DNA of 64,000 bases from Capitulum mitella (Eukaryota; Arthropoda; Thecostraca; Pollicipedomorpha; Pollicipedidae). Shown piece after piece: positions 44,201-56,400 of the stretch; position 1 is the first letter of the stretch; every line of letters starts with the position of its first letter. The stretch is taken from contig CP099841.1 in the NCBI GenBank assembly GCA_030062745.1, forward strand, positions 29,019,398 through 29,083,397, read 5' to 3'. Both the position numbers and the translations under genes were made by a program. The notes beneath the pieces are model-generated. The model saw only the letters and a program-made list of their open reading frames with translations. It was not told where the DNA came from and did not search any database.

Positions 44201-46693
44201 AATGGACGTCATGCATGATGTAGGTGACCTACGCATTTAGGTCTCTACTTGAGTTAGGTCATTTCAGGTGGAAATCAGGAAATGAAGCTGCTGACCCATT
44301 TGTCCTTTTTAATCTCGTGGAGGAGGGTCATGAATTAATTTGAAATGATTACGTGCGTACGTGCATGCATACATTCAGACAGCATTTGCAATCCATCTTC
44401 ATCGTCAGAAGCCGTTTTGGGGTCCTCAGAGGTGTCTTATTGGTTACATCTCCTGCGATCTAATGGAAACCAGAATCCTCTGACATTTTTTGAGGTCATC
44501 TTGAGGGTCACCGTTTTACTTGAAAAGGCCCAGCTTGGTATCCTTGTGTCTAAAGTACCAGTTACACGTTCGTTTTTGTTTCGTCGACGTATCACGTCAG
44601 GTTTGGAAATGGCTGGGGGTCGTGTCAATCCCCTGTACCGTGGAACGTTGCCAAATGGCGATCACCACCGAGAGTTAAAAGGCAGATGGACAATATTATG
44701 TACTGCCTGTGGGCAAGGCAGGACTGTACCACCTCGTGAGGGCTTTGGAGCCAGACTCAGTACCTCGGGGCAGGCGCGAGACGAGGTGAGAGTCCAGACT
44801 GCGACTGCCCACCGGCAGGCTGTAGTTGACCACCTCCCGCAGGCCATCCGTGTCCAGCACCTTGACGTGCGAGATGAAGTCGTCCACGTCACCGGGAAAC
44901 CAGCTCTCCTCCGGGTGGAGGAACAGCAGCGGGGCGTACCGGACCAGCAGGCTCTCCAGCAGGTCCGCCTCGTCTGCCGGCGACGGAGGGACCGTGCAGC
45001 GGGCCGGGCATGTTGAAAGCTCGTCATGACCCGTGGTTTCGGTCGTGTTGCGGAACAAAGGCCGTTTCAGGCGGCGCGCGCGGACGGAGTCGAGGGCGGG
45101 GTTCCGCCGAGGACGGGACGATGGGGGTAATGTCTCTCTCGTTTGGGAAATGCAACATTGTTTTTGCTGCGTGGTGAGTGAGTGAATGAAGAGAGAGGGG
45201 GGGGGGGACAAAATGTAGGGCCTCAGTACTCAATACCTCAGGACTGAGGAGCTCAGTACCTCAGCTACCGGTTTACCCGTGGAGCCAAGGACTCTGCGCT
45301 ATGCTGACCCGTGATGGAGCACATGCCAAAGGTGCCATGGCACCGTGAAATGCTTCGATGGAACGCAACAAACGGCTTTGGTGTGATGCAAACGACGGCT
45401 AACTAGGGGCTGGTTTCATCTGGAATCTGCAGGAGCCGGCTTCTGTTGCAGCGTCCTTTGGACTGCTGCGAAGCGGGTGTGCAATGTTTAATCACTAAGC
45501 AGAACAATGATAAAAAATAGCAGGAGCGGAACAGCTTTATTACCACGTTCTGCGACCCTAAACGCGCCTGGCCTGACGGTTGTCGCCTTCACGCCATCGT
45601 TAGACCGCGGAACATTACAACATCCTGCTGAACAAAGACTCATCCTTTCACCTGGGATGAGAGCGGACTGGGAAATTATTGCAGCTCCCTGTTCAGCGAT
45701 TTGAAGGCAATCGCAGATTTTGCCGGAACTCGGATTAATTGTTCTCTCGTCGAAGTTGTCGGGAAGTGTTGCTAATCTTTAGCGACGTCTGAACTTTGGA
45801 CTTTGAACTCTGAGTCCGACAGGCCTCTCACCCGGCGGGGTTGGGAAATGCTCGCTAATGCATTCCGCGTGCGTATCGGCGACTGTGAGATGCACGACGA
45901 GGTCTGGCCAAGCGTACCAGAGCGTGGAACGACGCGCAGCAGTAATCACGTCACGGAAGAAGGCAAAAAGTGGAACCAGGGGCGTAGTTAAAGGGATGGC
46001 CAAGGGGCCATGACGCCGCTTTGGGGTCGAAAACGTAACGTTTCTTGACACAGCAAAAATGAAAGTAAATAACAATTTTCGGAATTCAGGAGTAAAGTGG
46101 CCGAAAGCCGAGAAGTAGTCGTTTTTGAGGGGTGGCTAGGTTTGTTCTGGTCCCATCCTTGCCGAATTCTTGGCTATGCCCACGGGTGGAACGCATCATT
46201 TCAGGGGGCTCCGCCGTCCGTGCAGGGGACTGAACGGCAGTACGGAGACGTTCACCACGGCGGTGCCATGGGCTGTGCTGGATGTGGTATCTTCAGTGGG
46301 AGGAGTTACATCACATTGGCGAGGAGCTCAAATTACACCAGTTCTAGTAACCGTGCACCTCAGTGTGGGGAGCCGAACTACATCATCATAAGTAGCCGCA
46401 CTAGTGAGGGGAGCGTCATTGCGTTATTTCAGGGTGCTTCATTATGCGTGTCATTACCGGCAGTTACGTCATACCTGCGCGGGAAACATCAGTACGTCAT
46501 TGCGGGGAGCGGAGTCACACCAGTGCGGGCAGCCAGACCCCGGCCAGGGTGCACGGCACTAATTACCAAACGGCCGTTGGGCCGCGTCGGCCGGCGACGG
46601 CATCAGCAGCAGCAGCGTCAGCAGCAGGGCTGGCAGCGACAGCGGCGGCGGCGGCGCCGAGCTGGGCCGCGGCCAGCGGTGACGCAACGCCAT
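41221..46693 (-). CDS. Vps62-family protein with signal peptide, six exons
   Basis: Exons 46567-46693, 44764-44973, 43615-43871, 42824-42964, 42263-42332 and 41221-41501 join in phase to give 361 residues. Residues 1 to about 36 are a signal peptide with a long leucine core (LPALLLTLLLLMPSPADA). The family marks follow in order: RYAPLLFLHPEESWFPGDVD at about 53-72, a TYWMFYPF strand, GDWEHVSVKVQ at about 188-198, APVSIYISAHEFG, NHPVLYVAKGSHGVWPNPG, then RRLVPLHVRPPQWLRFLGRW and GGPTGIP. This is the Vps62 (former DUF946) layout known from fungi and plants. Yeast VPS62 was found in screens for vacuolar protein sorting, but the biochemical role is unknown. The signal peptide implies a lumenal or secreted product. 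The ATG at 46693 is chosen because the signal core follows it; an in-frame ATG at 46837 gives an Arg-rich extension. The exon 1-2 join is the least certain. Confidence 0.82.
41511..41930. repeat. 20-bp minisatellite abutting the last 3' splice site of the Vps62-family gene
   Basis: About 21 copies of GGAGCAGAGGTCTGTCAGAC. Copies next to the exon (41511-41640) are almost identical and those farther away are progressively diverged. On the transcribed strand each unit reads GTCTGACAGACCTCTGCTCC, that is, a branch-point-like CTGAC, an AG and a pyrimidine stretch. The array ends nine bases from the true acceptor at 41502. Confidence 0.95.
43255..43614. repeat. 30-bp minisatellite repeating a 5' splice site
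   Basis: Twelve or so 30-bp units, one of them 29 bp. On the transcribed strand a unit begins with GTACGCGTCACGGTCGGTCT and ends CAGGGTCCAG, so each junction reads TCCAG|GTACGC. The first junction is the exon 43615-43871 boundary itself. About eight junctions keep a usable MAG|GTRNG donor. Units are mostly in frame with the upstream exon. Confidence 0.95.
44974..46566. other. First intron of the Vps62-family gene
   Basis: A 1.6-kb intron with no recognised exon. It contains a G10 run near 45198-45207 and a degenerate repeat at about 46285-46535 with spaced copies of GGGGAGCG, TACATCA and TACGTCAT words. CpG content is ordinary. Confidence 0.5.
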
Positions 46694-49600
46694 GACAACA
46701 CGGCGCGCGCCGGCCGGCCGGCCGCGCTGAAAGTACCGGCGGCGGCGGAGCCCGGTCAGCTGGGCAGATGATTGGCGGAGCGTCCCGCGCGCGCGCCACC
46801 GGCCGGGCGATCGAGCAGGGCTCGGGACGGTCTGCACGGCCGGAGACGGGCGGTGCCTGGTGCGGGACGTTTGACCGCTGACACCAGTGCCCGGGCGATC
46901 AGATTGAGTTCAGATTAGTGGCCTTGGCTTGTAACGCAGGCTTGAGACACGCGAAGGGACCGGTGAGGCGCTGTTGGGGTGGCATAGGTGCCCGAGTGTT
47001 TCAGTTCGCAGCATTAAAAACTTGGGACTATGTCGCGATGGAGCATATGCATCAATAAGTCTTTCGTTCAGCAGTAAGATCGCGTGTCTACACAACTGGC
47101 TTGGCCATTAGCATTGTTTCTCAAACCATCAAGCTTTGCTGCGCTCCATTAAAAGAATGGCGTGATGCCGGTTTGCGGTCTCACCGCCTTTCATTATAAA
47201 GCCAGGCTGGCGCCACTGGCCCTGTAAATACATGTGGCGGCAGCTGCCACTCATTACCTGACAATTGCGGCCCTGTGCTGGTGAACGCCGCGGACCGCCT
47301 GGGGTCTGTCCCTCCGACCGACTGCAGATACCTGATCTCACGCCCCCTAACTCAGCTACCAGACCCGGAGCTGCCGCACGTGGCTGGTGCGGTCGGTGCG
47401 GCTGCAGTCACGAGTTGCAGACACCAGTCGGTCACCACTCACGGCCACCGGCCGCGATCTCCTTTCTCAGGCGCCAGCCGCGGGCACCAATCGGTCACCA
47501 GTCACGGTCACCGGCCGCGGCCTCCGTCCGCGCAGTCACCAGCCGCAGAACCAGCGCCGTCACCAGTCACAGTCACCGGCCATGGTTTCCACTCGTAATC
47601 ACCAGCTGCAGCACCAGCGCCGTCACCAGTCACAGCCACCGGCCGCGGCCTCCGTTCGCAGTCGCCAGCCGCAGCACCGGCTGCGGAGACGTCCCCAGTC
47701 ACGTCCACCAGCCGCCGTCGCCAGCCACTGAACGGCCGGCCCGGTGACCGCGAGCGGCGGCGGCGGCCGGTCTGCCGGGGATCGGCGCCCGCTGTGCGGC
47801 CGCCGGTGATGCTGGGTCGGCGGAGCGGGCGCGCCGCTGGCGCCACACACCGCCACGCTCCGGTCGGCCTTTCACGCCGATCGGCGCCGGACGACGCAAG
47901 GCCGCGCCGGCCGCCGCTCGGCCGCCCTGGGGCCGGCCGGAGGCGCCCAGCGGTTCTCACCGGGGGCGTCCGCCTCCGCGCACTGGGCTTGCTCCGTTTA
48001 CCCGTGCTCAGAGGCGTGACGTGCTGACGGAAAAGGACAGGCGCCTTTTGAGTTATGTTTGCTGAAGCAGCTTGTTCCCTATCGAGTCGCTGGTTGACAA
48101 TACATCGCTACTTTTAATGCAAATGTGTGGAGTTGGAAATGGCTTTCTTTCTCAACACATTGATCGGGATGTACAAAAACAGCTGCTAAAACAGCATGCT
48201 TTTCATTAACATCACCTGATTTTGTTTTGAGCTTGTTCGCTGAAAGTCACTTTAATTTAGTTATAGTCAGAGAGGTGTACTAGCGGCAAAGCTGACCAGG
48301 CTTTAAAACTCATTTACGAATGCAGCGAAGAAGATCATGGGACCCCATTTGAGACCTAAGTGTGACCGCAAACCGATGAACACTGCCAGACTGCGGAGAC
48401 ATCTGTCCCAATTTGGGTTTACTTTCTTCACCGCGGAGGTTTTCTTGGTAGCTCCGGTCGGTTCGGTTTGTCCAGTTACCTCCCTGTCTGTCTGCAAACT
48501 CGTCCATCTCCAGGATGTCCCAGTCACCCTTGATGGCTTTAGAGATGGAAGGAGTACATTCCTATGACTTACGGAGCTCAAGTCCTGGAGGATATTTTAA
48601 GTTTAAGCCTTGAGCCTTCAAGAAACCTGATCGAGCCACGCCATGTCCAAACCGACATCGCGACATCTTTGGAGCACCGAGGCTGTTTTCAAGTGGGTAT
48701 CGATGTGTGCAACGTGCTTGGCATTGATTCGATAAGAATGGAAATGTCTTTCATGGCTGCATAATCCGGCGGTACTACTTCCCCCGGAAGAATAGTCCTT
48801 CCTGTGCAATTCTGTCCTCGGGGCGTTCAGTCTCAGAGGCTCCCTGGAGCTGCGAGATCTGACCTTTTTGCCTCGTTCATCTTCGGTTAATGGACCTGGC
48901 CGACGAAGAGCAGAGCTCGACAACTGCACCAAACCACAGGGCGCTGAACTGTCTTCCGTCTGACTTGTGATGCCGCCAGGACTGGGGTGATGTCAGAACC
49001 AGCATCACCTCCCCGCCCGCGAACTTAAGAGCTTAAGATGCCAGTTGACGTCATTAACTACAGCTGTTTCCATCGTGGCGAGCTTCTGGCGCAATCTGAC
49101 AACACCGCGTTTTTGTGACTGCAAAAACCCGTACTTGCCGTCGTGCTAATGGACTGGATTTGACGCATCGTTACAGCAGCTCCTTATGAGGATCTTGCGG
49201 GCAGTTCGGGCGCGACGGCATTGAGCGTTGGCTGGATGGCACACATGAGGCCAATGTTTGCATCACCATCGTGACACAAGAACACGTGTTCCTGATTGTG
49301 CGTCGTTGGCTGCATCATCTCACTACGCAGCTTGTAAAGTTCCTGTTCCGGAATATACTTAAGTGGCTATCGGTGTTATCTTTTGACACGCAAGGCCGGC
49401 ATTGCCGAAGGCGTGACAATGGTCAGCCGCTGTGGGGTACGAAAATGTCATGAGCACGGTTGCTGAGAATGCATCGATACGTTCTTGCGGGTCTGGGACA
49501 AGACACGATATGTTAAATGTGTTTTCATAAAATGGCGCTGATTCCTAAATGCCAACTTTTTGCACGGTTACCTATTTTTGATGCTTTTCTTGGCACACTT

Positions 49601-50183
49601 TCTGATGGCATCGCATTGGTATTCGTATGCGTATCGTTGTTAGTGTTGCTGTGAAGACTTCGAGCTCAAAGTGGCCAAAGGTGATTGTCCAAGTCCTTAA
49701 CAAGACCGTCCTTCCTCTACCTATCATGGTGTTTGCTGTTTCTATGACATAATTAAAGGGATTGTTTCATACCCAATATGCGTTTTTTTTTCTTTTAGCG
49801 GGATAACCAGGTTGCAGTTTGGTCTAAACAGCTTCGAATACATGAATCTGACAGATATATATTTAAGGGGTTTCAAAGCAATTTCCCGCGACTTTTCCCT
49901 GTATCATATTCGTCAGTGTCATCCCGTCAGCTGTTGCGTGACGACGCGAGCGGCCGCAGACCAATGACGTTAGCGGAGGACCCATACTGCGTCATCATTG
50001 GTGAAGTCAGAATACAATTTTTGATTGATAAAAGCTTTTAAGTGTTGCTCCGACAAATGAGCGCTAAAAACAAAATCGGCGACATTTCTGGGAGCAACCG
50101 AATCCGTCTTGGAGAAGTTGGCCGACTGGACATTCCCTTTAGTAAATGATGAAGTACTACAGCACAAGCTGAACTGGGATGCG
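46694..50183. other. Space between the Vps62-family gene and the PDZ gene
   Basis: Holds the presumed Vps62-family promoter (GC- and CpG-rich to about 46870), the minisatellite at 47385-47730 and a GC-rich block to about 48000. A minus-strand open stretch of about 80 codons lies at 48305-48552 (reads KGDWDILEMDEFADRQGG), followed by unique sequence. I cannot assign the open stretch to a family, and no flanking exons are apparent. Confidence 0.4.
47385..47730. repeat. Degenerate minisatellite (GTCACCAGTCACAGTCACCGG type)
   Basis: Roughly a dozen diverged copies of a 24-36-bp unit built from CAGTCACC, GGCCGCGG and CACCAGCGCCGTCACC. All frames stay open across it because of composition, so the long overlapping frames are not evidence of coding. 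Confidence 0.8.
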
Positions 50184-50189
50184 TTTATT
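50184..50189 (-). terminator. Polyadenylation signal of the PDZ gene
   Basis: TTTATT on the plus strand reads AATAAA on the minus strand, about 290 bases after the proposed stop codon at 50478. Confidence 0.55.
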
Positions 50190-50477
50190 CATATGGCCTC
50201 AACGCGAGGTGCCACTGGGTCTAACCAGGACCTTTCCCGAGGCCTCATACAAAATACACAGACGCAGAGGCCACCAGTGAGCTGAGCACTTCTCAGTTCA
50301 TCGACCGTGCATAAACAGTAGTACAAAACCGCGCTAACACTGTAATATACCATAGTAAATTAGTTTAAATTATTCAAGGGAGGAGGTGGACATTAGGCAG
50401 ACCGCCCTCGTGATTACATTCCTCAGCCCCGACGAGCGGGGCTCGCAAAACAAAACAAAATCGGATCACAGACAGAA

Positions 50478-53400
50478 CTAGGCCTTGGGCAGTATGACGG
50501 AGGGCAGGGGACCGGCCTTGGGCGTGACACCGGTGATGACTGGCCGCGTGCCGGCCCGCGCCGCCGCCGGCTGCCGGCTCGGCTCCGGACGGACCCAGCT
50601 CTCCGGCATGGGGCTGCGCCGCTCGTCGGCCGACTCCGCCGCAGGGGGAGCCGGTCTCAGGGGGCTCGGGACGGGCGCTGTTAGGAGCCCGGTCGTAGCG
50701 GTGGGGGACTCTGAGGGGGGTGGTGAGGCTCCGGCGGCAGGGGACTGGGCGAGGGGGGTCGCCAGTTGAGCGGAGTGCGACTGCCGTCTGGGCGTCAGGC
50801 AGGGCGGTCGGCATTGCGGGGGTCGCCGAATGGGGCTCAGGAGCGTCCGTATGGGGCTCGGGAGGGCTCTTCTGCACTCCGGAGGGCGCAGCCTGGCCGG
50901 GGTTCAGCCATTTGCGGATAGTGAGACGCACAGGACCGTCCGGCTGTTTCTTGAGCAGGGTCCATGCCTCGATCCGAGCCATGTGTCTGATGTCCTGGTC
51001 GTTGATTGCCAGAATCTGGTCGTTGACGTGCAGCAGACCGCTTTTGTCCGCAACGCCACCTGCACGGAACGGAAACGTCACAGCGGCACCTGCAGAGCAC
51101 AGCCGTATATGTGCTGCCACCTGCCGGGAGCAGCCAATGGCTTCAGTCGCTCACATTCAAGTCATTTTTGGTATGGACAGGATATGCAGAAGACTAAACA
51201 TATGAACATCATTCAAAACCCATATAAGGGAATCATCCACTGAACTCATTTACAGGCGTTTCACGATCTCTAGCCTCCTTTCCGTGCATCCTTGACATAG
51301 TTCGTTTTGGCCGCAAATGTGGCCATCTGCAGCTCCCGGGTTCACACTGGATATTTAATTGAAAGGTTGCAGCACCAGCCAACCAGTACATGTGAGCAAG
51401 GAAAACGGCACAGGCGGCTGGGTTCTCCGAACAGTCCGCCGGGGCAGACGCCGTCGTACCGGTGAATATTTTCTTGGCGACCAGCGGCCGGTCGCCGAGC
51501 GGCGAGTCCTTGCCGCCCTGCAGGCTGAAGCCGAGCCCGGCGCCCTCCTTCTTCAGCGTGATGACGGTCGGCGGCGCGCGAGACCCGTCCTCGGCCTCCA
51601 GTTCTGCAGGGGAGCGGTCAGGTCAGGTCAGGTCAGGTCAGGTCAGGCAGCGTCCGGTCCGGTTACCGTCACATTTGGCCACCGTCAGGTCGGGATATGG
51701 TAAGGTTATGGAATGGCTGGATCAGTGAACCGTCAGGTCAGGACACCACGTCAGGGCGTGTTTAGTTCAATGTGGCAGTCTCGAAATCGAGGACTGAACC
51801 AACCCATGCATGAGAACGAAAGGCATGACGAAAGGCATTACCTCAGTAAAAATCAAGTGTGTGTCGGTGCCTGTGTCATGTGACGAACATGATCCAGCAC
51901 CAAGCAGACATAGACTCGACGTGATACGGTAAATGGCATACACGAGGTCAATGAGATCCGACAGGCAGCTGATTAAGGACCGCCGTGATCCGACAGGCAG
52001 CTGATTAAGGACCGCCGTGATCCGACAGGCAGCCGGCTAAGGACCACTGCGATCCGATAGGCAGCCAGTTAAGGATCACCGCGATCCGACAGGCAGCCGA
52101 CACCACGTCAGTGTGGTCCGGCGGAGGAGCGGGCGGTCGACATGGAGTCGACACGGTCTAGTGGTGAAAAAAGACCAGCACCAGGGGCCTTTCCGACAGG
52201 TGCTGGAGACGCGTGGCTAGAAATATCACATAAGTGACACCCAGGCCACTTTGACGCCCGGATATTTTCCTTTCCGTGCCCGTCGATCTATGGTGTATCG
52301 TTAGGTACAAAAAAGGTGACCGTGAGTTTCTTCTCGTTATCAGCCTAGGCATGGATCCCGTGGCGTTCAGGGACACTTTCACACATTTCTGTTGTAAAGA
52401 ATTTCCGGAAGAACTTGAACAGTATTATGACGGATTTCGGGTTCATTAGGCTCTGCACCCCATTTTTACGGCGCCCACTTTTCCGATAATCCTCGATCTG
52501 TGCCCGCAGCCATCGCAGGAGTTAATCATAAACATACGCTGCATCTACGCCGCCTGTAAAACATGTTCCATTGCTGTTTAATCCGGACACGAAAGCTGTC
52601 CAACGCAACTCAAGTATCTGTTAGTGAGACCGTAACAAAGGATCCGCCACACATCGATCCAAACTGCTAAGCGTGATGCATGCTCGTCTTATCGAACGCA
52701 ATCTTGCAATACTGGACCAGCGTAATGCTTTTAGTAGCTTCCTCAGAGCACGTGATATGCTATCGGTGTTTGTAGAACAACGGGACCTCCACTGCTATCA
52801 CTTCAATCACGGCCATCAGAAGCGAACTCACCTGAGGCCAGGCTTTTGCTGTCCATGGGGCTCTCTAGTATTTTCGGCGGCCGGCTGCTGATGCTGCTGA
52901 TGGTGGGGCGCGGGTAGCAGCCGTCGTCCGAGGTCGGGTCGTGCGGGGTCACTGACCTCGAGCGGGACAGCACCAGCACCACTTCTGAGCGGGGCGCCTG
53001 CGGCACGCGGGTGGTTCACGGATGGAGCGCGGGTTGGCGCAAGAGCACCACATGGTTCTCTGCGATGGGGCTGCAGGATTGCAAGACCAGCAGCACTGGA
53101 TGGTTCGAGTATGGCTCGGAGCTCTTAACAGCAGGCTGGTAGACTGACGCAGGTGCATACTACGTTTGATGGCCGAAGTCTCGTCTTGAGACCATATTAG
53201 GTGCACCTCTGAGTTCTTGGTGTAATTACGACAGTCATTCGAGAATTATGAAAGAATAAGTCATTGGTCTAAGGTACAGCATACGAGCTATACCATAGGC
53301 CTGCAAATGGTAATAAAGGTTATCATCAATAAACACCACACAGCGACTTCTGTTCGCTCTCCTAACTTAAGACTTCTATCCTTGAACCCAGAGAAGACTC

Positions 53401-56400
53401 GAGTTTCTCACCTTCAGTGTGTTCAGCGCCTCGCGATGGGACATGCCCTTGGAGGAGCGGCCGTTGATGGATATGACCCGGTCTCCCTTTTTGATTCGTC
53501 CGTCCCTGTCCGCCACCGAGCCCGTGATGACCTTGTTGACCTGAGGAGAAACGAATAAAAAAAGCTAAATTTTGTCGTCTCGCGAGATTTATCGTAATAC
53601 AGATGCGACGTTTAACAACATGTGCCGGTTTCTAATTCTCATGATATGACAATGCGTTTTTTAACGAAGAAAATACTTGAATAACGTTGTATTGATGTAG
53701 TTCTATACGACAGATGTGACTACTCGTACTTATATTGTTTTTTTTTAGTAACACTGTAACTTATTCCGTTCCTCTTCATCATAACATACAATGGCGGGCA
53801 GCATCCTAGCACTCCACCAAACGAAAACAGTCATGCCCGTGTAAAGTTGGCAGCCGCTCCAGCGACCGCTCCAGCGGCCACAGGACTTGATTTTGTCCCT
53901 CTACATCCGAGTTAAACGCACCGTTAACTGTTATTGCTGAAGCCCAGGGGCTCAGTAGAATGAATTTGTCGCAGGCGAAGGGCCACAAAGCTCCCCGTTT
54001 ATCGGTATTTCCGGCGCCAAATGATCGGGATTACACATATATTGGCATGAGAGATGTTAAATTTCACAGGCTTCATTTCGTTTGACACATTGGTATTCGT
54101 TTACCTCGTCTGAATGAAACCCCCGAAATAAAAGACTGCAGAAAGCACAAGCTTATGGGGGGCTTAAATCGGATAATATGTTGCAATGAACGGCTATATC
54201 GTATGTTTAACAATGGTGAGAAGTTAAATGGACAAGACAGCCGCCAGCCTCTGCTTTCACTGGTCGGCTGACGCCAACCTACAACATAGCCATTAATAAA
54301 AGAACGGAGCAGTCGTTTGACAAAAGCACCGCTACGCAGATAACGTTGTTGCTAATTTTGGACCGTGCAGACGTTCTCGTCCTTAGATGAAAACAATCGC
54401 AATATAAGGCTCATTGTGCGGGCAAAGCCATGCAGACCAACAACGATACAGTGTGGCGTGGTTTTAGGAACAAAGGCATGACCACATTAGACAAGCCTTG
54501 CTGGACGCACGGCGGCATCTACTTCCATACGCGAATTTGCACTCAGTAATCGTGCAAGGACACATACCTACGCAGGTGCGTTACACGAACAGTGCGTTTT
54601 ACGGAAAAGTATGTAAGATGCAACGCAACTACGCAGGGGAAGCCTGCAGCGGTAAATGCTAGTGTATCCCGAGCCAACAGCCGACAGATTGACGGTTTGT
54701 TATAGCCGAGCCAGCAGAACGGTGAGCCGGGTGGTGGCTCACAGCGGAGGAGGAGACGCCCAAAACGGTGGTCGGGCGTGGCCCCCTCCCATCAGGCCAG
54801 CGGCCGCTCGCCACCCACCGAGATCTCTTTGTTCTCGTAGTCGGCGCCCCCGGCCAGCGTGACGCCGATGCTGCCGCCCATCACCTCGCGGTGGATCACG
54901 GCCACGATGATCTCGTGCGACGGTGTGCCGGCCTCCTCCAGGCTCTGGTTGGCCTCTTCGATCAGCTGCTGCAGCTCCTGACGACACGGGCGGGCTGTCA
55001 GCCTGGAGGGTAGGCAGGACTTCGCGAAGGAGGAGCCAGGACAAACCTAACCCCCCTCGAAACTTAAAACTTCTCACATTTCAAGGACTGTATTTTAGAT
55101 TTTTGGTGCGTAAAGAAACGTTAGATTTTCAGCCCCAGGGGCCATGTCCCCATAATCCTCCCCTGGCTACGCCCCGCCGTCAGCAAACCCCTGCGACCGG
55201 CAGCGGCCGGCTCAGCGCTGCTTCTCCCCTGACAGCGCCGCGGGAGGACCGCAGCCAGCGCGGGCACGAGCTCACGTCCCGTCATCGCTCATTTCGTGCC
55301 TGACAGTTATTGCCGATCGCCGCCCTGCAGCGTGACGTCCGTCAATTGGCGGCTGCAGCTGTGGGCGGCACGGCTGTCAGACAGCGTGATGCTGTTACGG
55401 GCACAACGCCCCGGCCGCGTGACGCGGCCTGTCAGGCTTGAGCTCCACCTCAGAGGGGGCCAAAAACCACCCCTCTCGTCGTGCGCGCGCGGAGTCTGGA
55501 CCGCTTCACTGTGTGCGGTGTGGGTGGCGTGCGCGAACCGTGTTGGACCAGCTTCGCTGTGAGCGTTGAGAGTGGTGAGAGTGTCGGTCAGATTTCCGTG
55601 TATTTGCTGCATGTCACTGTCACGCAGAACCACGCAGAGCGCGCAACTACGTTACGTGCTGCTTTGGAAAAACTGTGAGAGCCACGTGAAGTCGGCCACC
55701 GATGTAACGAACTGGGAAGGATGTTGAAAATTTTACAGCAAACAAAAACAGCTCTAACAAGCAAATTAATGACACATCAAATGCGTATTTGTCTAAGCAG
55801 CCTTTGTTTCTCATTGGCCCCCAACCGTCCGTTTTTCGTGATGAAATGGGACAAAAACCTTGTCGCCCCATTTCCAACATAAACAAAGAAACACTAGAGA
55901 CTCTGTGCTCCTCGTGCATGCGTTTTCTCCCCGGGTATCTGTTTTAATGGATTCATTCAGTTCCTTCGGTACAAATAAAGATCCCTGTGCGGGTGAAGCC
56001 GTGGAAGACCGCATTCCGTCCCTTTCGCACCATACCCATATGTTTTAACTGCCTGTTGCTTCCGGGCCTCAGGTCATGGCCCAACTTCTCCACGTTTCTG
56101 CCCGCGAAATACACTGGGCTGTTTCGTGTCATCCGTGGATCTTTTGACTATTCAGCAGTTCACAGGCCGGCAACATGCGGTGCGGTCGGGCTGCGTAAAC
56201 TGAGAACAGCTCTACGTCAAGTGGCGTCGCATCGGAACAGGACGAGTTCGTCTCCAGTGAGCGGACGCAGATCCAAGGCTGGTCGGACGTGACCAGACGA
56301 TTTAATGCTTGGGTTCTGGGAACAGGTGGTGGACGGCGACGAGTGGCAGATTACGAAGTCATGTCACAAGAATGCATCCAATTAAGATGGTGGTCCTCGA

